This document shows positions 9,701 to 17,761 of a DNA stretch of 36,436 nucleotides, piece after piece. The notes under the pieces are model-generated. The model was not told the DNA's origin, searched no databases, and was given only the letters and a program-made list of their open reading frames with translations. Each line of letters starts with the position of its first letter. Position 1 is the first letter of the stretch. The stretch covers positions 1 to 36,436 of the forward strand of contig JAFDHO010000022.1 of assembly GCA_019308745.1 (NCBI GenBank), written 5' to 3'. The position numbers were made by a program, and so were the translations under genes. This DNA comes from Deltaproteobacteria bacterium. GTDB taxonomy: Bacteria; Desulfobacterota; DSM-4660; Desulfatiglandales; HGW-15.

Positions 9701-9799
9701 AACGAGGTAGCCTGATTCTGCCAGATCCAGAGAAGCCTGGATCCCGGCTATTCCAGCGCCTATCACCAGTACTGACCCGGTTATTGAATTCTTGGACAT
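6779..9799 (-). CDS. hdrA: HdrA-type FAD/[4Fe-4S] oxidoreductase 2, selenoprotein, fused double HdrA
   Basis: A 1006-residue paralogue of the HdrA at 2858-5893 with the same layout. Rossmann GAGIAG near the N-terminus, then [12 protein letters not shown], in-frame UGA at 9617-9619 (codon 61), [12 protein letters not shown] first ferredoxin cluster follows (C110/113/116/120), then [16 protein letters not shown] with a longer first spacing (C-x7-C-x2-C-x3-C). Next come an [14 protein letters not shown] block, a second Rossmann [14 protein letters not shown], and two C-terminal [4Fe-4S] motifs ([22 protein letters not shown]). GGGAG precedes the ATG at 9799. It is probably the first gene of the minus-strand run. 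The UGA is in the identical motif as in HdrA1, which makes two independent nonsense mutations very unlikely. It probably docks MvhD2. Partner and electron donor are not shown by the sequence. Confidence 0.92.
9584..9619 (-). promoter_or_regulatory. hdrA2 UGA (Sec) codon and putative SECIS region
   Basis: UGA is at 9617-9619. The 24 bases at 9584-9607, just 3' in the mRNA, are identical to 5669-5692 in hdrA1 although the genes differ at many synonymous sites elsewhere. The stem is one pair weaker than in hdrA1 because of a wobble-position change. Confidence 0.5.
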
Positions 9800-10206
9800 G
9801 GATTATACATCTCCCAATATGTGATAGAAAAACCGCAAACAATCTGGGACAAAAAGTATGCTGCTAGATGATATGATCAAATTCAGCCTCGCACGAATCG
9901 TCGTTGCAATGGCCAAACGTTGTTGTCCCCTTGAAAGAGGGGACGGCAGAAAATAGGCTCCAAGTCTGGCTCAAACGGGGTGACAAACCGGGAAATCCTC
10001 GAAAAATTGCACCCCCTGAAATCGACTTGTGAAATATTTAACATATCAGCCGGAAAGTCAAGGGAAAATATCTTTTGATGACGCAATTATTCGTTGTGCA
10101 TACCTATTGATTATCCTTGAAAAAGAGATTAAGATTTGGCCCGGGAGAGCCCAAGAATCCTTCAAGATATCGGCTCGTGGAACAGGACAGAGGGAGTGAG
10201 GGCGTC
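9800..10206. other. divergent intergenic region between hdrA2 and the ppdK gene run
   Basis: No gene recognised in about 400 bases. It must hold start signals for hdrA2 (minus) and the plus-strand run, but I could not pick a convincing sigma-70 or sigma-54 promoter. The clearest object is the hairpin at 9925-9944. Confidence 0.5.
9925..9944. promoter_or_regulatory. hairpin with GAAA loop upstream of hdrA2
   Basis: GTCCCCTT-GAAA-GAGGGGAC: seven Watson-Crick pairs plus one T-G pair closing a GNRA-type GAAA loop when read on the plus strand. No T-run follows, so it is not a standard terminator. It could be a leader structure of the hdrA2 operon or an operator-like palindrome. Confidence 0.4.
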
Positions 10207-10401
10207 GTGGCAAAGGACTGTTGCTGGAACTGCAAGTATTATGTCGCCAAAGGGGATAATGAGCCGGCCCTTTTGAGGAGCGCTCTCTCAAACGTCTGTA
10301 TCTATACGGACAAGGAGGGGGATGAAAGGCCTTGGCCTGAAAGGGCATATCCAACCCCGCCCAATTATGTCTGCAGGAATTACAGGGAGAGGTTCTACTA
10401 G
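10207..10401 (+). CDS. small four-cysteine protein of unknown function
   Basis: A 64-aa protein from a GTG at 10207; the same frame is open upstream to an ATG at 10117, so the start is uncertain. I prefer GTG because the upstream residues look unlike coding sequence and a purine-rich stretch precedes it. It opens with AKDCCWNCKYYVAKGD and later has NVCIYTDKEGD and PNYVCRNYRERFY. The spacing C-x2-C, about 22 residues, C, about 22 residues, C suggests a bound Zn or Fe-S cluster. It lies 47 bases before an FmdB-type gene on the same strand. I do not recognise the family. Confidence 0.6.
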   Translation: MAKDCCWNCKYYVAKGDNEPALLRSALSNVCIYTDKEGDERPWPERAYPTPPNYVCRNYRERFY

Positions 10402-10448
10402 GGGATTCGAGCTGGTTGGTCTCGCACTACGATCCTGAGAGGTCAAAT

Positions 10449-10790
10449 ATGCCTATCTACGAATATGAGTGTCTTGGATGCCGGGGACAATTTCAGATCC
10501 TTGTTATGAATGGAAATGAAGAGAATTCTGTGAGATGCCCCCACTGCAATGGCTCGAACTTGAAGAGACTTATTTCAAGGGTGGTCTATCATGTTTCCGA
10601 GCAGGCCCGGCTTGAGGATTTTGATCCAAACGCCCCAAAGAGCGACTCCTTTTACAGAGATACGAGGAACATAGGCTTGACCGCGAAGAAGAGGGCCCGG
10701 CAAATGGGGGTTGAGCTGGGGAGTGATTTCGAGAACAAGCTGGAGAGGTTGCGCACAGACCCGGGCAGTGTTATCAAGGACAGCGAATAG
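10449..10790 (+). CDS. FmdB/zinc-ribbon family protein
   Basis: A 113-aa protein starting MPIYEYECLGC, the standard opening of the FmdB regulatory/zinc-ribbon family. The paired motifs ECLGC and RCPHC near residues 7-10 and 33-36 bind zinc. The rest (RLEDFDPNAPKSDSFYRDTR and a basic helical tail) has no known function. GAGAGG lies eight bases before the ATG at 10449; an upstream in-frame ATG would add residues unlike the family. The name comes from a gene near formylmethanofuran dehydrogenase in methanogens or formamidase in Methylophilus, and a regulatory role is not established here. Confidence 0.85.
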   Translation: MPIYEYECLGCRGQFQILVMNGNEENSVRCPHCNGSNLKRLISRVVYHVSEQARLEDFDPNAPKSDSFYRDTRNIGLTAKKRARQMGVELGSDFENKLERLRTDPGSVIKDSE

Positions 10791-10862
10791 CTCGAAGAGG
10801 ATGTATTTGCAATAGCCATTGATGGTGGATTCAGGCGAAGAATCTATATTGGGCGTATATCT

Positions 10863-11210
10863 ATGGAGAAGACGGAAACCAAGACACTGGAAGGCGACGT
10901 GGTCCTGGTTTATTACCAGGAAAAACCAGCGGTCTATGCTCGTGTCGAGGCCATTGAACCGGATGTGAAAAGGGACTGGTACAGGGTCTCTCTCCTGCTG
11001 CTGACCATGCCTGCCCAGCCCGTGACCTGGATCTTGCGGGAAGAATATATCAACGGGGTTGGTTTTACCATGGGGGGACAGGCCATGAGAATCGAGAAGG
11101 TAAAGAGGATGCCTCCTCCGCCTTCGCCTGGAAAGGCGTGCGGCGAGGACACGGGAGGCAAGAGGAAAGACAAGCCCGGCAAAGTGGTTCCCTTCAAAAA
11201 GCAATCCTGA
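10863..11210 (+). CDS. hypothetical protein (115 aa)
   Basis: I do not recognise the family. The first ~80 residues (EGDVVLVYYQEKPAVYARVE, then WYRVSLLLLTMPAQPVTWIL) read like a small beta-barrel of the kind seen in short housekeeping proteins. The last 35 residues are basic and Pro-rich (RMPPPPSPGK, KRKDKPGKVVPFKKQS) and probably disordered, perhaps nucleic-acid binding. It has no signal peptide or Cys motif. It lies 72 bases after the FmdB-like gene and before a small membrane protein and ppdK, all on the plus strand, so co-transcription is likely. Confidence 0.7.
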   Translation: MEKTETKTLEGDVVLVYYQEKPAVYARVEAIEPDVKRDWYRVSLLLLTMPAQPVTWILREEYINGVGFTMGGQAMRIEKVKRMPPPPSPGKACGEDTGGKRKDKPGKVVPFKKQS

Positions 11211-11297
11211 AATTTCTTCCTGGTAATTTCCTCCGCATTAGAGTAATATTTGAAGTTTGTTTTGCGGGCCCTAGACAGAGACCCGCCGGGTCGACCG

Positions 11298-11489
11298 ATG
11301 GGCAGGGAGGAGACTGGCTTGGTATTCCTGTTGAGAGTGAGCCTCTCAATTGTCATAGCTTTTTTATTGACGCGATTTTTCTTCGGCCGGACCCCGCCCA
11401 TCAAGGTCTTCGCCTTGGCGGGCCTGATGCTGGGGCTGGCCTATCTGTTCGAATACATGAGAATGAGAAAAACTGGAGGGAGAGAATGA
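11298..11489 (+). CDS. small two-helix membrane protein
   Basis: A 63-aa protein from the ATG at 11298 (the frame is also open upstream to a TTG at 11250). Two hydrophobic segments, about residues 7-22 (GLVFLLRVSLSIVIAFLL) and 30-45 (FALAGLMLGLAYLFEY), are separated by an Arg-containing turn, and a basic tail follows (MRMRKTGGRE). Its stop codon is one base before the ppdK start, so the two are very likely translated from one mRNA. No family recognised. Confidence 0.6.
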   Translation: MGREETGLVFLLRVSLSIVIAFLLTRFFFGRTPPIKVFALAGLMLGLAYLFEYMRMRKTGGRE

Positions 11490-11490
11490 A

Positions 11491-14292
11491 ATGAAATCCG
11501 AGGACAAGAAGTACGTGTTTTCATTTGAAGAAGGAGATGGAAAGAACAAGAAGCTGCTGGGTGGCAAGGGGGCAAACCTGTGCGAGATGACTCAGATAGG
11601 GCTCCCGGTACCCCCGGGGTTCGTGATTTCGACGGAAGCATGCCTGGCATACCTTTCCCAGAACAAGAAGGGGCTAGCACCCGAGATCTTGGGCGAGATC
11701 AAAGATGCCATGACCCGATTGGAAAAAAAGGCCGGTAAGGGTTTTGGAGACCCGGAAAACCCCTTGCTGGTCTCAGTCAGGTCAGGTGCTGCCATCTCGA
11801 TGCCCGGGATGATGGACACCATTCTAAACCTCGGGCTGAACAAGGATACCTTGAGCGGACTCATGAAGAAGACAAGAAACAAGCGGTTCGCCTATGACGC
11901 CTACAGGCGATTTATTCAGCTATTCGGCACCGTGGCCATGGGAATGAAGGATGAGGATTTCGACAGGATCTTCTCAGCTGTGAAAGAGAAACACAAGGCA
12001 AAGGAGGACGTGGATCTCAATGAAAAGGCCCTGGAGGAGGTGTGCGAAAAGTTTCTGAACCTGGTACAGGAGAAGACCAAGAAGCCCTTCCCGGATGATC
12101 CCTATGTTCAACTGGAGATGGCCGTGGAGGCCGTATTCAAATCGTGGATGGGCAAGCGGGCCGTGGATTATCGCCGGGAATTCAACATCACCCCTGAGAT
12201 GGCGAACGGGACCGCTGTCAACGTGTGCACCATGGTCTTCGGGAATATGGGAGAGGACTGCGCGACCGGTGTCGCCTTTACCAGAGATCCTGCCACGGGC
12301 GAAAACAGGCTCTTCGGGGAATATATGATCAATGCCCAGGGTGAAGACGTTGTCGCGGGCATCAGGACCCCGAAGCCCATGAGGGAACTTCGAAAGGACA
12401 TGCCCAATGCCTACAAGGAGCTTGAGGATCTACGGCATACCCTTGAGAGTCATTACAGGGAGGTCCAGGATTTCGAGTTTACCATTGAAAAGGGCAAGCT
12501 CTACTGCCTTCAGACCAGAAACGGCAAAATGAATGCATCCGCATTCATCAAGACGTCCATAGATATGGTCAACGAAGGGTTGATATCAGAGGAAGAGGCA
12601 ATCTTGAGGATCGCTCCCGACATGCTCACACAGCTTCTCCACCCGCGACTGGACCCCAATGCAAGCGTGGAAGTCCTCTCCAGCGGTATCCCGGCGTCTC
12701 CCGGGGCCGCCTCGGGCATGATCGTGTTCAATGCGGACCGGGCCGAGAGCAAGGCCAAGCTGGGGGAGAAGATCATCCTGGTCAGGGAAGAGACCAAGCC
12801 TGAAGACATCCATGGCTTTTTCGCCTCCCAGGGCATCTTGACCAGCAGGGGTGGCAAGACCTCCCATGCGGCAGTGGTCGCAAGGAGCATGGGAAAACCC
12901 TGCGTCTCCGGGTGCGAGGATCTAGTCATAGACTATTCTGCCAAGGAAGCCCAGGTTCGCGGGAAGATACTCAAAGAAGGAGACGTGATTACGATCGATG
13001 GCAGTACCGGGAACGTCTATGAAGGAGTGGTTCCCACCCTGGAACCCGAGTTCGTGGATGACCTTCTCACCCTGCTGGAATGGACCGATGACATCAGCAG
13101 GCTCAAGGTGATGGCCAATGCGGACACACCCGACGGAGCGGCAAAGGCCAGGAAATACGGTGCGGTCGGCATCGGGTTATGCAGAACCGAGAGGATGTTC
13201 AACCAGCAGGACAGGTTACCCATTGTGCAGGAAATGATCCTGGCGGAGGACAGGGAAGAGAGACAGGCCGCCCTGGATAGGCTGCTTCCCTTTCAAAAGC
13301 AGGACTTCAAGGAGATCTTCCAGATCATGGACGGGCTTCCCGTCACCGTTAGGCTCCTGGATCCCCCTATCCATGAGTTCCTTCCCTCGGAGGAAGAACT
13401 GTTGTATGAGATCGAGCACCTCAGGGAATTCAAAAAGACCATACATGAAATGACCGATCTGCCTGATACCTTGAAAATGCTCGACCCGGAACTCCACAGG
13501 CGTTACGGGCCGAATCTGGAAGTGATCATTGAGGGCCTGGCGGAACTGAAGGACAGGGGGGCCGCCGAAGGGCTTATCTCTGAGAAAGAGGCGATGCTGC
13601 AAAAGGTGAAGGCCCTGGCAGAGACTAATCCTATGCTGGGTCACAGGGGCGTGCGCCTGGGGATCACTTATCCTGAAATCTATTCTATGCAGATCAGGGC
13701 CATACTGGAAGCGGCTGCCGAATCCATGAAGGAAGGGGTGAGGGTGCTCCCGGAGATCATGGTGCCGCAAGTATGCACCCTCCAGGAACTCAAATGGGTC
13801 TACAGGTATGTAAAGGACATCCAACAGGAGGTCACCAAGAAGTACAACATTGATGTACCCTACAAGTTCGGGACTATGATTGAGGTCGTCAGGGCCTGTA
13901 TGAGGGCGGGGCGCATTGCCGAACTCGCGGAATTCTTGTCCTTCGGGACCAATGACCTCACCCAGGCGACCTTCTCCTTTTCAAGGGAAGACGCGGAAAA
14001 CAAGTTCCTTCCCCTGTATAATGAAAGAGGGATACTGCAACACAATCCCTTCGAAATTCTTGACATAAAAGGGGTGGGGCGCCTGATGATGATTACGGTC
14101 GAATGGGCCAGGAAGACCCGGCCCGACATGAAGATAGGGATCTGTGGCGAGCACGGAGGTCATCCGGATGCTATCCGGTTCTGCCATCACATCGATTTGA
14201 CCTATGTATCCTGCTCACCCCTCAGGGTCCCCATTGCAAGGTTGGCCGCGGCCCATGCAAAACTCAAGGAGGCGGAATACGATTTTGTATGA
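11491..14292 (+). CDS. ppdK: pyruvate, phosphate dikinase
   Basis: Interconverts pyruvate + ATP + Pi and phosphoenolpyruvate + AMP + PPi; in this kind of anaerobe it usually feeds gluconeogenesis from acetyl-CoA via pyruvate. The protein has 933 aa. The N-terminal ATP-grasp domain opens with LLGGKGANLCEMTQIGLPVPPGF and holds SVRSGAAISMPGMMDT. The swivelling phospho-His domain has GGKTSHAAVVARSMGKPCVSG with the catalytic His at residue 459. The C-terminal TIM barrel has FGTNDLTQ and GICGEHGGHP with the acid/base Cys at 885. It is slightly longer than the 874-aa Clostridium symbiosum enzyme. AGGGAGAG precedes the ATG. It is the last gene of a plus-strand run and converges on plsB. Confidence 0.97.
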   Translation: MKSEDKKYVFSFEEGDGKNKKLLGGKGANLCEMTQIGLPVPPGFVISTEACLAYLSQNKKGLAPEILGEIKDAMTRLEKKAGKGFGDPENPLLVSVRSGAAISMPGMMDTILNLGLNKDTLSGLMKKTRNKRFAYDAYRRFIQLFGTVAMGMKDEDFDRIFSAVKEKHKAKEDVDLNEKALEEVCEKFLNLVQEKTKKPFPDDPYVQLEMAVEAVFKSWMGKRAVDYRREFNITPEMANGTAVNVCTMVFGNMGEDCATGVAFTRDPATGENRLFGEYMINAQGEDVVAGIRTPKPMRELRKDMPNAYKELEDLRHTLESHYREVQDFEFTIEKGKLYCLQTRNGKMNASAFIKTSIDMVNEGLISEEEAILRIAPDMLTQLLHPRLDPNASVEVLSSGIPASPGAASGMIVFNADRAESKAKLGEKIILVREETKPEDIHGFFASQGILTSRGGKTSHAAVVARSMGKPCVSGCEDLVIDYSAKEAQVRGKILKEGDVITIDGSTGNVYEGVVPTLEPEFVDDLLTLLEWTDDISRLKVMANADTPDGAAKARKYGAVGIGLCRTERMFNQQDRLPIVQEMILAEDREERQAALDRLLPFQKQDFKEIFQIMDGLPVTVRLLDPPIHEFLPSEEELLYEIEHLREFKKTIHEMTDLPDTLKMLDPELHRRYGPNLEVIIEGLAELKDRGAAEGLISEKEAMLQKVKALAETNPMLGHRGVRLGITYPEIYSMQIRAILEAAAESMKEGVRVLPEIMVPQVCTLQELKWVYRYVKDIQQEVTKKYNIDVPYKFGTMIEVVRACMRAGRIAELAEFLSFGTNDLTQATFSFSREDAENKFLPLYNERGILQHNPFEILDIKGVGRLMMITVEWARKTRPDMKIGICGEHGGHPDAIRFCHHIDLTYVSCSPLRVPIARLAAAHAKLKEAEYDFV

Positions 14293-14336
14293 GGGGAACG
14301 GTCGCTATCAAGCAGTCGAAGGCATGGAGGCCCTTG

Positions 14337-16889
14337 TCAGGGACCGTAATGGGAGAATTCGTAGAGCTTTTGACTCAGCTCCAGCACCCTATCAGGGCCT
14401 TCGGGGCCTCCTGTCTCTGTATCTTGTGCCTTGAGGATGTGCGTATTGATGAAACTCATAGCATTGGTGAAGTTGATCTGAGATAGGGCCCCGATGTCCT
14501 CAATAAGCCCCAGCTTGTAGAACCTCTTGCCCAGGTATCCCATATGCTTCAGTAGTTCGGATTTCTTGCCCTTCCCGTCCTTGTATTTGCTGACGGATCG
14601 AAAGGCAATCCAATAGGATTCCAGGTAGGTCTTTGCAAGGGCGGCCCACATGGGCAGGCGATCAAAACCGAGTTTGGTAATTCGAAAGCTCTGGTTCCCC
14701 GATTCTGCCACCAAAGACGATTCCAGGAAGTATTGCAGGAGGGAAGAGACATTCGCCTCCAATTCTTCTGTCTCATCGAAGAGGAATTCATTTTGCAGGA
14801 GGTATCTCAGCAAGGCATAGTCAGATACGATAGAAGCGAGGTCTTTTTCCTCTTCCGTGCCCGTCAAGAGCGACACTGCTATGAGGGAATTGGGAATGAA
14901 GAAGTGTATGATGCAGTTCTTATAATATTCCAGCTCCATCTTCTTTTCATCATCCACGAAATAGAATGTATCCTCCTGGCCGTTAACGTCTTCCAGGGAC
15001 TCAACCACCTTCCATGAAACGAGGAGAGAGAGGGTTTCCCGTAAGGACTTGGAGAGATCATTGAGGCTGTCTGCGACAGGCGCGCCGATCCTCTTCAGGA
15101 AATCCAGGAGTATCTGTGCGGTCCCTTCCAGTTCATGGAAATGGAAACCCCTTCGGTGGTTGGCAAGGATCGCCGTGGCAACAAGGGAAAGGGGAACCAC
15201 CAGGGATACATCATTTATGGCCTTCACGAGGTCGAAGGCCAGACGGTGAGACATTTCCTTGAGGGAGCCATTTGTCTTGGAAACATAATCATTCAGGGAC
15301 AGGGGCTCGTTGAAGCGAATATAGATTCTTCCGTATTTTTTCTTAAGGAAGCGCCGGGCTTTGATGACCTGCCTGAAGCTTTCCTGGGTCTTGGCTCCCC
15401 CACTCATCTCCTTCACGTAGGCGCTTTCCTCCATGACCCTATCGTAGATGATGGATGTGGGAACAAAGATCAGGTCCTTGCAGTACCCTTCACTGTGAGC
15501 CTGAAGAAGGATAGAGAGAAACCCTGTCTTGGGGAGCACCAGCTTCCCGTTCCGGCTCCTTCCGCCTTCTATGAAGAATTCTATGGGATATCCCTCTCCA
15601 ATAAGGGTCTTGATATACCGGTTGAATACCTCCAGATAAAGCTTTGCCCTTTGGAACGACCTGCGGATGAAGAACGCCCCTGACTTTCGAAATATATGTC
15701 CCACAGGCCAAAAGGCGAGATTCTTCCCCGCGGCGATCCTGGGCGTGTGCATGTGGTTGTCATAGAGGACATAGTTCAGTATGAGGTAATCAATATGGCT
15801 CTTGTGGGATGGGACGTAGATCAGGGTCCCTTGCCTCGCCGACTCCCTCACCCGGGCAAGGGCAGACCTGTCCACGTCTATACCCTCGAAGAGCCTCTTC
15901 CAAAACCAGGTGAGGGCCATGTGGAAGAATTGCACATAGGTGATATTGTAGTCTGCAGCAATTTCGTCAAAATAGTCACCGGCCCTTTTTCTCAGTTGCT
16001 TGAGGTGCTTCCTGTCACCAGCGGCCATGCTTTCGATCTTGCCCTTGATCTGGGGATCCATCAAGACAGCCTCTTTGAGTTGGTGCCGGGACTTCACGAT
16101 GGGACCCAAGATGACGCGCTTCTGGTTGTCAATACTCTGGATGAGCATCTCCCTGATTTCTGCCGCCATTTCAGGGAGGGGCCTCTCAGGGTGTTGATTG
16201 GCAAGATAGGTCTTGAGGTCCAAAGGCCTGCCAAAATCGATAAAGGCGCGGCGGTTATGCCTGAAAAAGAGGACTGTCTTTCTGATGATCCCCGGGTCAT
16301 CCTTGAATCCGAAAAGTATGCCCGTGAGACCGGGGCGATCTCTTTCAGGGGTCTTCTTATAGAGGATGAGTTGAGGGACAATATAGATGGGGCGCTCCAT
16401 TTCCTGCTGGGTCTCCAGGAGAAATTCCAGATGATCCTTTTCGGCGTGGAGGAAATGCCTGATGAAGCGTTTCGGGTCCACCAGGAACATGAGGGATGTG
16501 GTGCCCTGTTCAATGGCCCTTCTATAGAAACCCGTCTTGTAGGGGCTTGGGAATCGCCCGTATCTCAACAATCCGGAGACTTGAGAATAGAGGACCTTTG
16601 CCAGTTGTGAGAGGGGCAAGAGCACTGACATGTTGAGGTCGAAGGCGATTTTGGGGTAGGGCAAACGGCGCCGGCGGAAATTATAGTGGTATAGCAGATA
16701 GTCCAGTTTTCCCCGATACTTTATGGCGTAGATCACGGTCCCTTCCTTGTGCATCATCTTGAGGTTTTCCGTCATGTTTTCGTTTAACTGAACCCTCCTG
16801 AATAGCCGGTACAAAAACCAGCTGAGGAAGAAACCTGGCTTGTAGTCGAGGACATAGGGGTAATGGATTTCTTTTTTCGAAGTTTTCAT
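14337..16889 (-). CDS. plsB: glycerol-3-phosphate 1-O-acyltransferase PlsB
   Basis: First step of phospholipid synthesis: acylates sn-glycerol-3-phosphate at position 1, at the inner membrane. The 850-aa length is close to E. coli PlsB (807). The acyltransferase motifs are present in order: SHKSHIDYLIL with the catalytic H-x4-D at 362-367, the RRSF arginine stretch, FFIEGGRSRNGKLVLPKTGF, and LIFVPTSIIYDRV. The N-terminal ~300 residues contain a second, degenerate acyltransferase-like half, as in the enterobacterial enzyme. GGAGGG lies before the ATG. It is monocistronic and divergent from the DUF151 gene. PlsB (rather than PlsX/PlsY alone) is common in proteobacteria. Confidence 0.94.
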   Translation of the reverse strand: MKTSKKEIHYPYVLDYKPGFFLSWFLYRLFRRVQLNENMTENLKMMHKEGTVIYAIKYRGKLDYLLYHYNFRRRRLPYPKIAFDLNMSVLLPLSQLAKVLYSQVSGLLRYGRFPSPYKTGFYRRAIEQGTTSLMFLVDPKRFIRHFLHAEKDHLEFLLETQQEMERPIYIVPQLILYKKTPERDRPGLTGILFGFKDDPGIIRKTVLFFRHNRRAFIDFGRPLDLKTYLANQHPERPLPEMAAEIREMLIQSIDNQKRVILGPIVKSRHQLKEAVLMDPQIKGKIESMAAGDRKHLKQLRKRAGDYFDEIAADYNITYVQFFHMALTWFWKRLFEGIDVDRSALARVRESARQGTLIYVPSHKSHIDYLILNYVLYDNHMHTPRIAAGKNLAFWPVGHIFRKSGAFFIRRSFQRAKLYLEVFNRYIKTLIGEGYPIEFFIEGGRSRNGKLVLPKTGFLSILLQAHSEGYCKDLIFVPTSIIYDRVMEESAYVKEMSGGAKTQESFRQVIKARRFLKKKYGRIYIRFNEPLSLNDYVSKTNGSLKEMSHRLAFDLVKAINDVSLVVPLSLVATAILANHRRGFHFHELEGTAQILLDFLKRIGAPVADSLNDLSKSLRETLSLLVSWKVVESLEDVNGQEDTFYFVDDEKKMELEYYKNCIIHFFIPNSLIAVSLLTGTEEEKDLASIVSDYALLRYLLQNEFLFDETEELEANVSSLLQYFLESSLVAESGNQSFRITKLGFDRLPMWAALAKTYLESYWIAFRSVSKYKDGKGKKSELLKHMGYLGKRFYKLGLIEDIGALSQINFTNAMSFINTHILKAQDTETGGPEGPDRVLELSQKLYEFSHYGP

Positions 16890-16916
16890 CCCAGAGGATA
16901 CCCTCCCATAAGTGGA

Positions 16917-16945
16917 TAGATAGACAGAACAGAGGGGTAAATCAA
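16917..16945 (-). promoter_or_regulatory. putative plsB promoter
   Basis: On the minus strand TTGATT (16940-16945) and TATCTA (16917-16922) are separated by 17 bases, 28 bases ahead of the plsB ATG. Four of six -35 bases match sigma-70 consensus. Found by eye. Confidence 0.4.
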
Positions 16946-17050
16946 GCTTTTTATTCGTGCTCGCCGCAATAGCCCGGAGCTCGCTATTGTGAAGCGGAAA
17001 CCCCGTCCTTGATTGACATCTTACCCTCCTGAATAAATGATAAAGTTATG

Positions 17051-17079
17051 TTGACAAAACAGGAATGATATTTAAGAAT
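17051..17079 (+). promoter_or_regulatory. putative promoter of the DUF151 gene
   Basis: A perfect TTGACA (17051-17056) is followed after 17 bases by AAGAAT (17074-17079), four of six matches to TATAAT. It lies about 40 bases before the start codon at 17117. Confidence 0.45.
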
Positions 17080-17116
17080 GGAGCCAACGGTAACAACTAA
17101 TCGCCGGAGGTAACCC

Positions 17117-17614
17117 ATGTACAGGCCAATGGTCATATCGGGATTGACGGTTGATCCTTTGACGAACAGCCCTATCGTCATTCTGAAAGAAATAGATGGA
17201 GAGAGGACCCTTCCCATTTGGATAGGATTACTTGAGGCTACCGCTATCGCCAGTGAGCTCGAGGGCATAAAGTTTTCCAGGCCCATGACCCATGATCTGC
17301 TCAAGAATATCATGGGACTGATAAACATAAAGGTCAACAAGGTGGAAGTCTGTGACTTGCGGGATAACACCTACTATGCACTGATCTATTTTGATCACAA
17401 AGGCAAGGAAATATCCATAGATGCCAGGCCCAGTGATGCCCTTGCCCTGTCCCTGAGGACAGATGCCCCCATCTTTGTCTCGGAAGAGGTGATCCAAAAG
17501 TCCTCCCAGATCGACCTTCAGGCGGAGCCTGAAGACAAGTCCGAGCAGGGCAAGAAATGGCAGGAAATACTCGAGAAACTTAATCCCGAGGATTTCGGGA
17601 AATACAAGATGTGA
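17117..17614 (+). CDS. bifunctional nuclease family protein (DUF151)
   Basis: A 165-aa BFN/DUF151 protein. The family core is clear: MVISGLTVDPLTNSPIVIL, then LPIWIGLLEATAIASELEG, RPMTHDLLKNIM, and IDARPSDALALSLRTDAPIF. Members have been reported with DNase/RNase activity in plants and are widespread in anaerobic bacteria, but the bacterial role is not established. The acidic C-terminal ~35 residues (QAEPEDKSEQGKKWQEILEK) are an extension beyond the core. CGGAGGT lies eight bases before the ATG. It starts a plus-strand stretch and is followed after 147 bases by a PHP-domain gene. Confidence 0.9.
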   Translation: MYRPMVISGLTVDPLTNSPIVILKEIDGERTLPIWIGLLEATAIASELEGIKFSRPMTHDLLKNIMGLINIKVNKVEVCDLRDNTYYALIYFDHKGKEISIDARPSDALALSLRTDAPIFVSEEVIQKSSQIDLQAEPEDKSEQGKKWQEILEKLNPEDFGKYKM

Positions 17615-17761
17615 CCTCTCCTCGTGATGCTGGCACGTTCTCCCCTGACGGTTTTCCCACCACCAGGAAGAGAAGCTCAAAAGGACCGCGGGCTTCTTTT
17701 TCGCAGCCCCATCGGCCGAAAACCGCGCCCTCGCTCGCGGGGCCCCCTGGAGTGAAATACC

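Noticed and set aside
2858-9799. Reading hdrA1, hdrA2, mvhD1 and mvhD2 as pseudogenes or as separate short genes split at stop codons
   Set aside because: All four stops are UGA, all fall on conserved Cys sites, frame and motifs continue unbroken, and selD/yedF are nearby.
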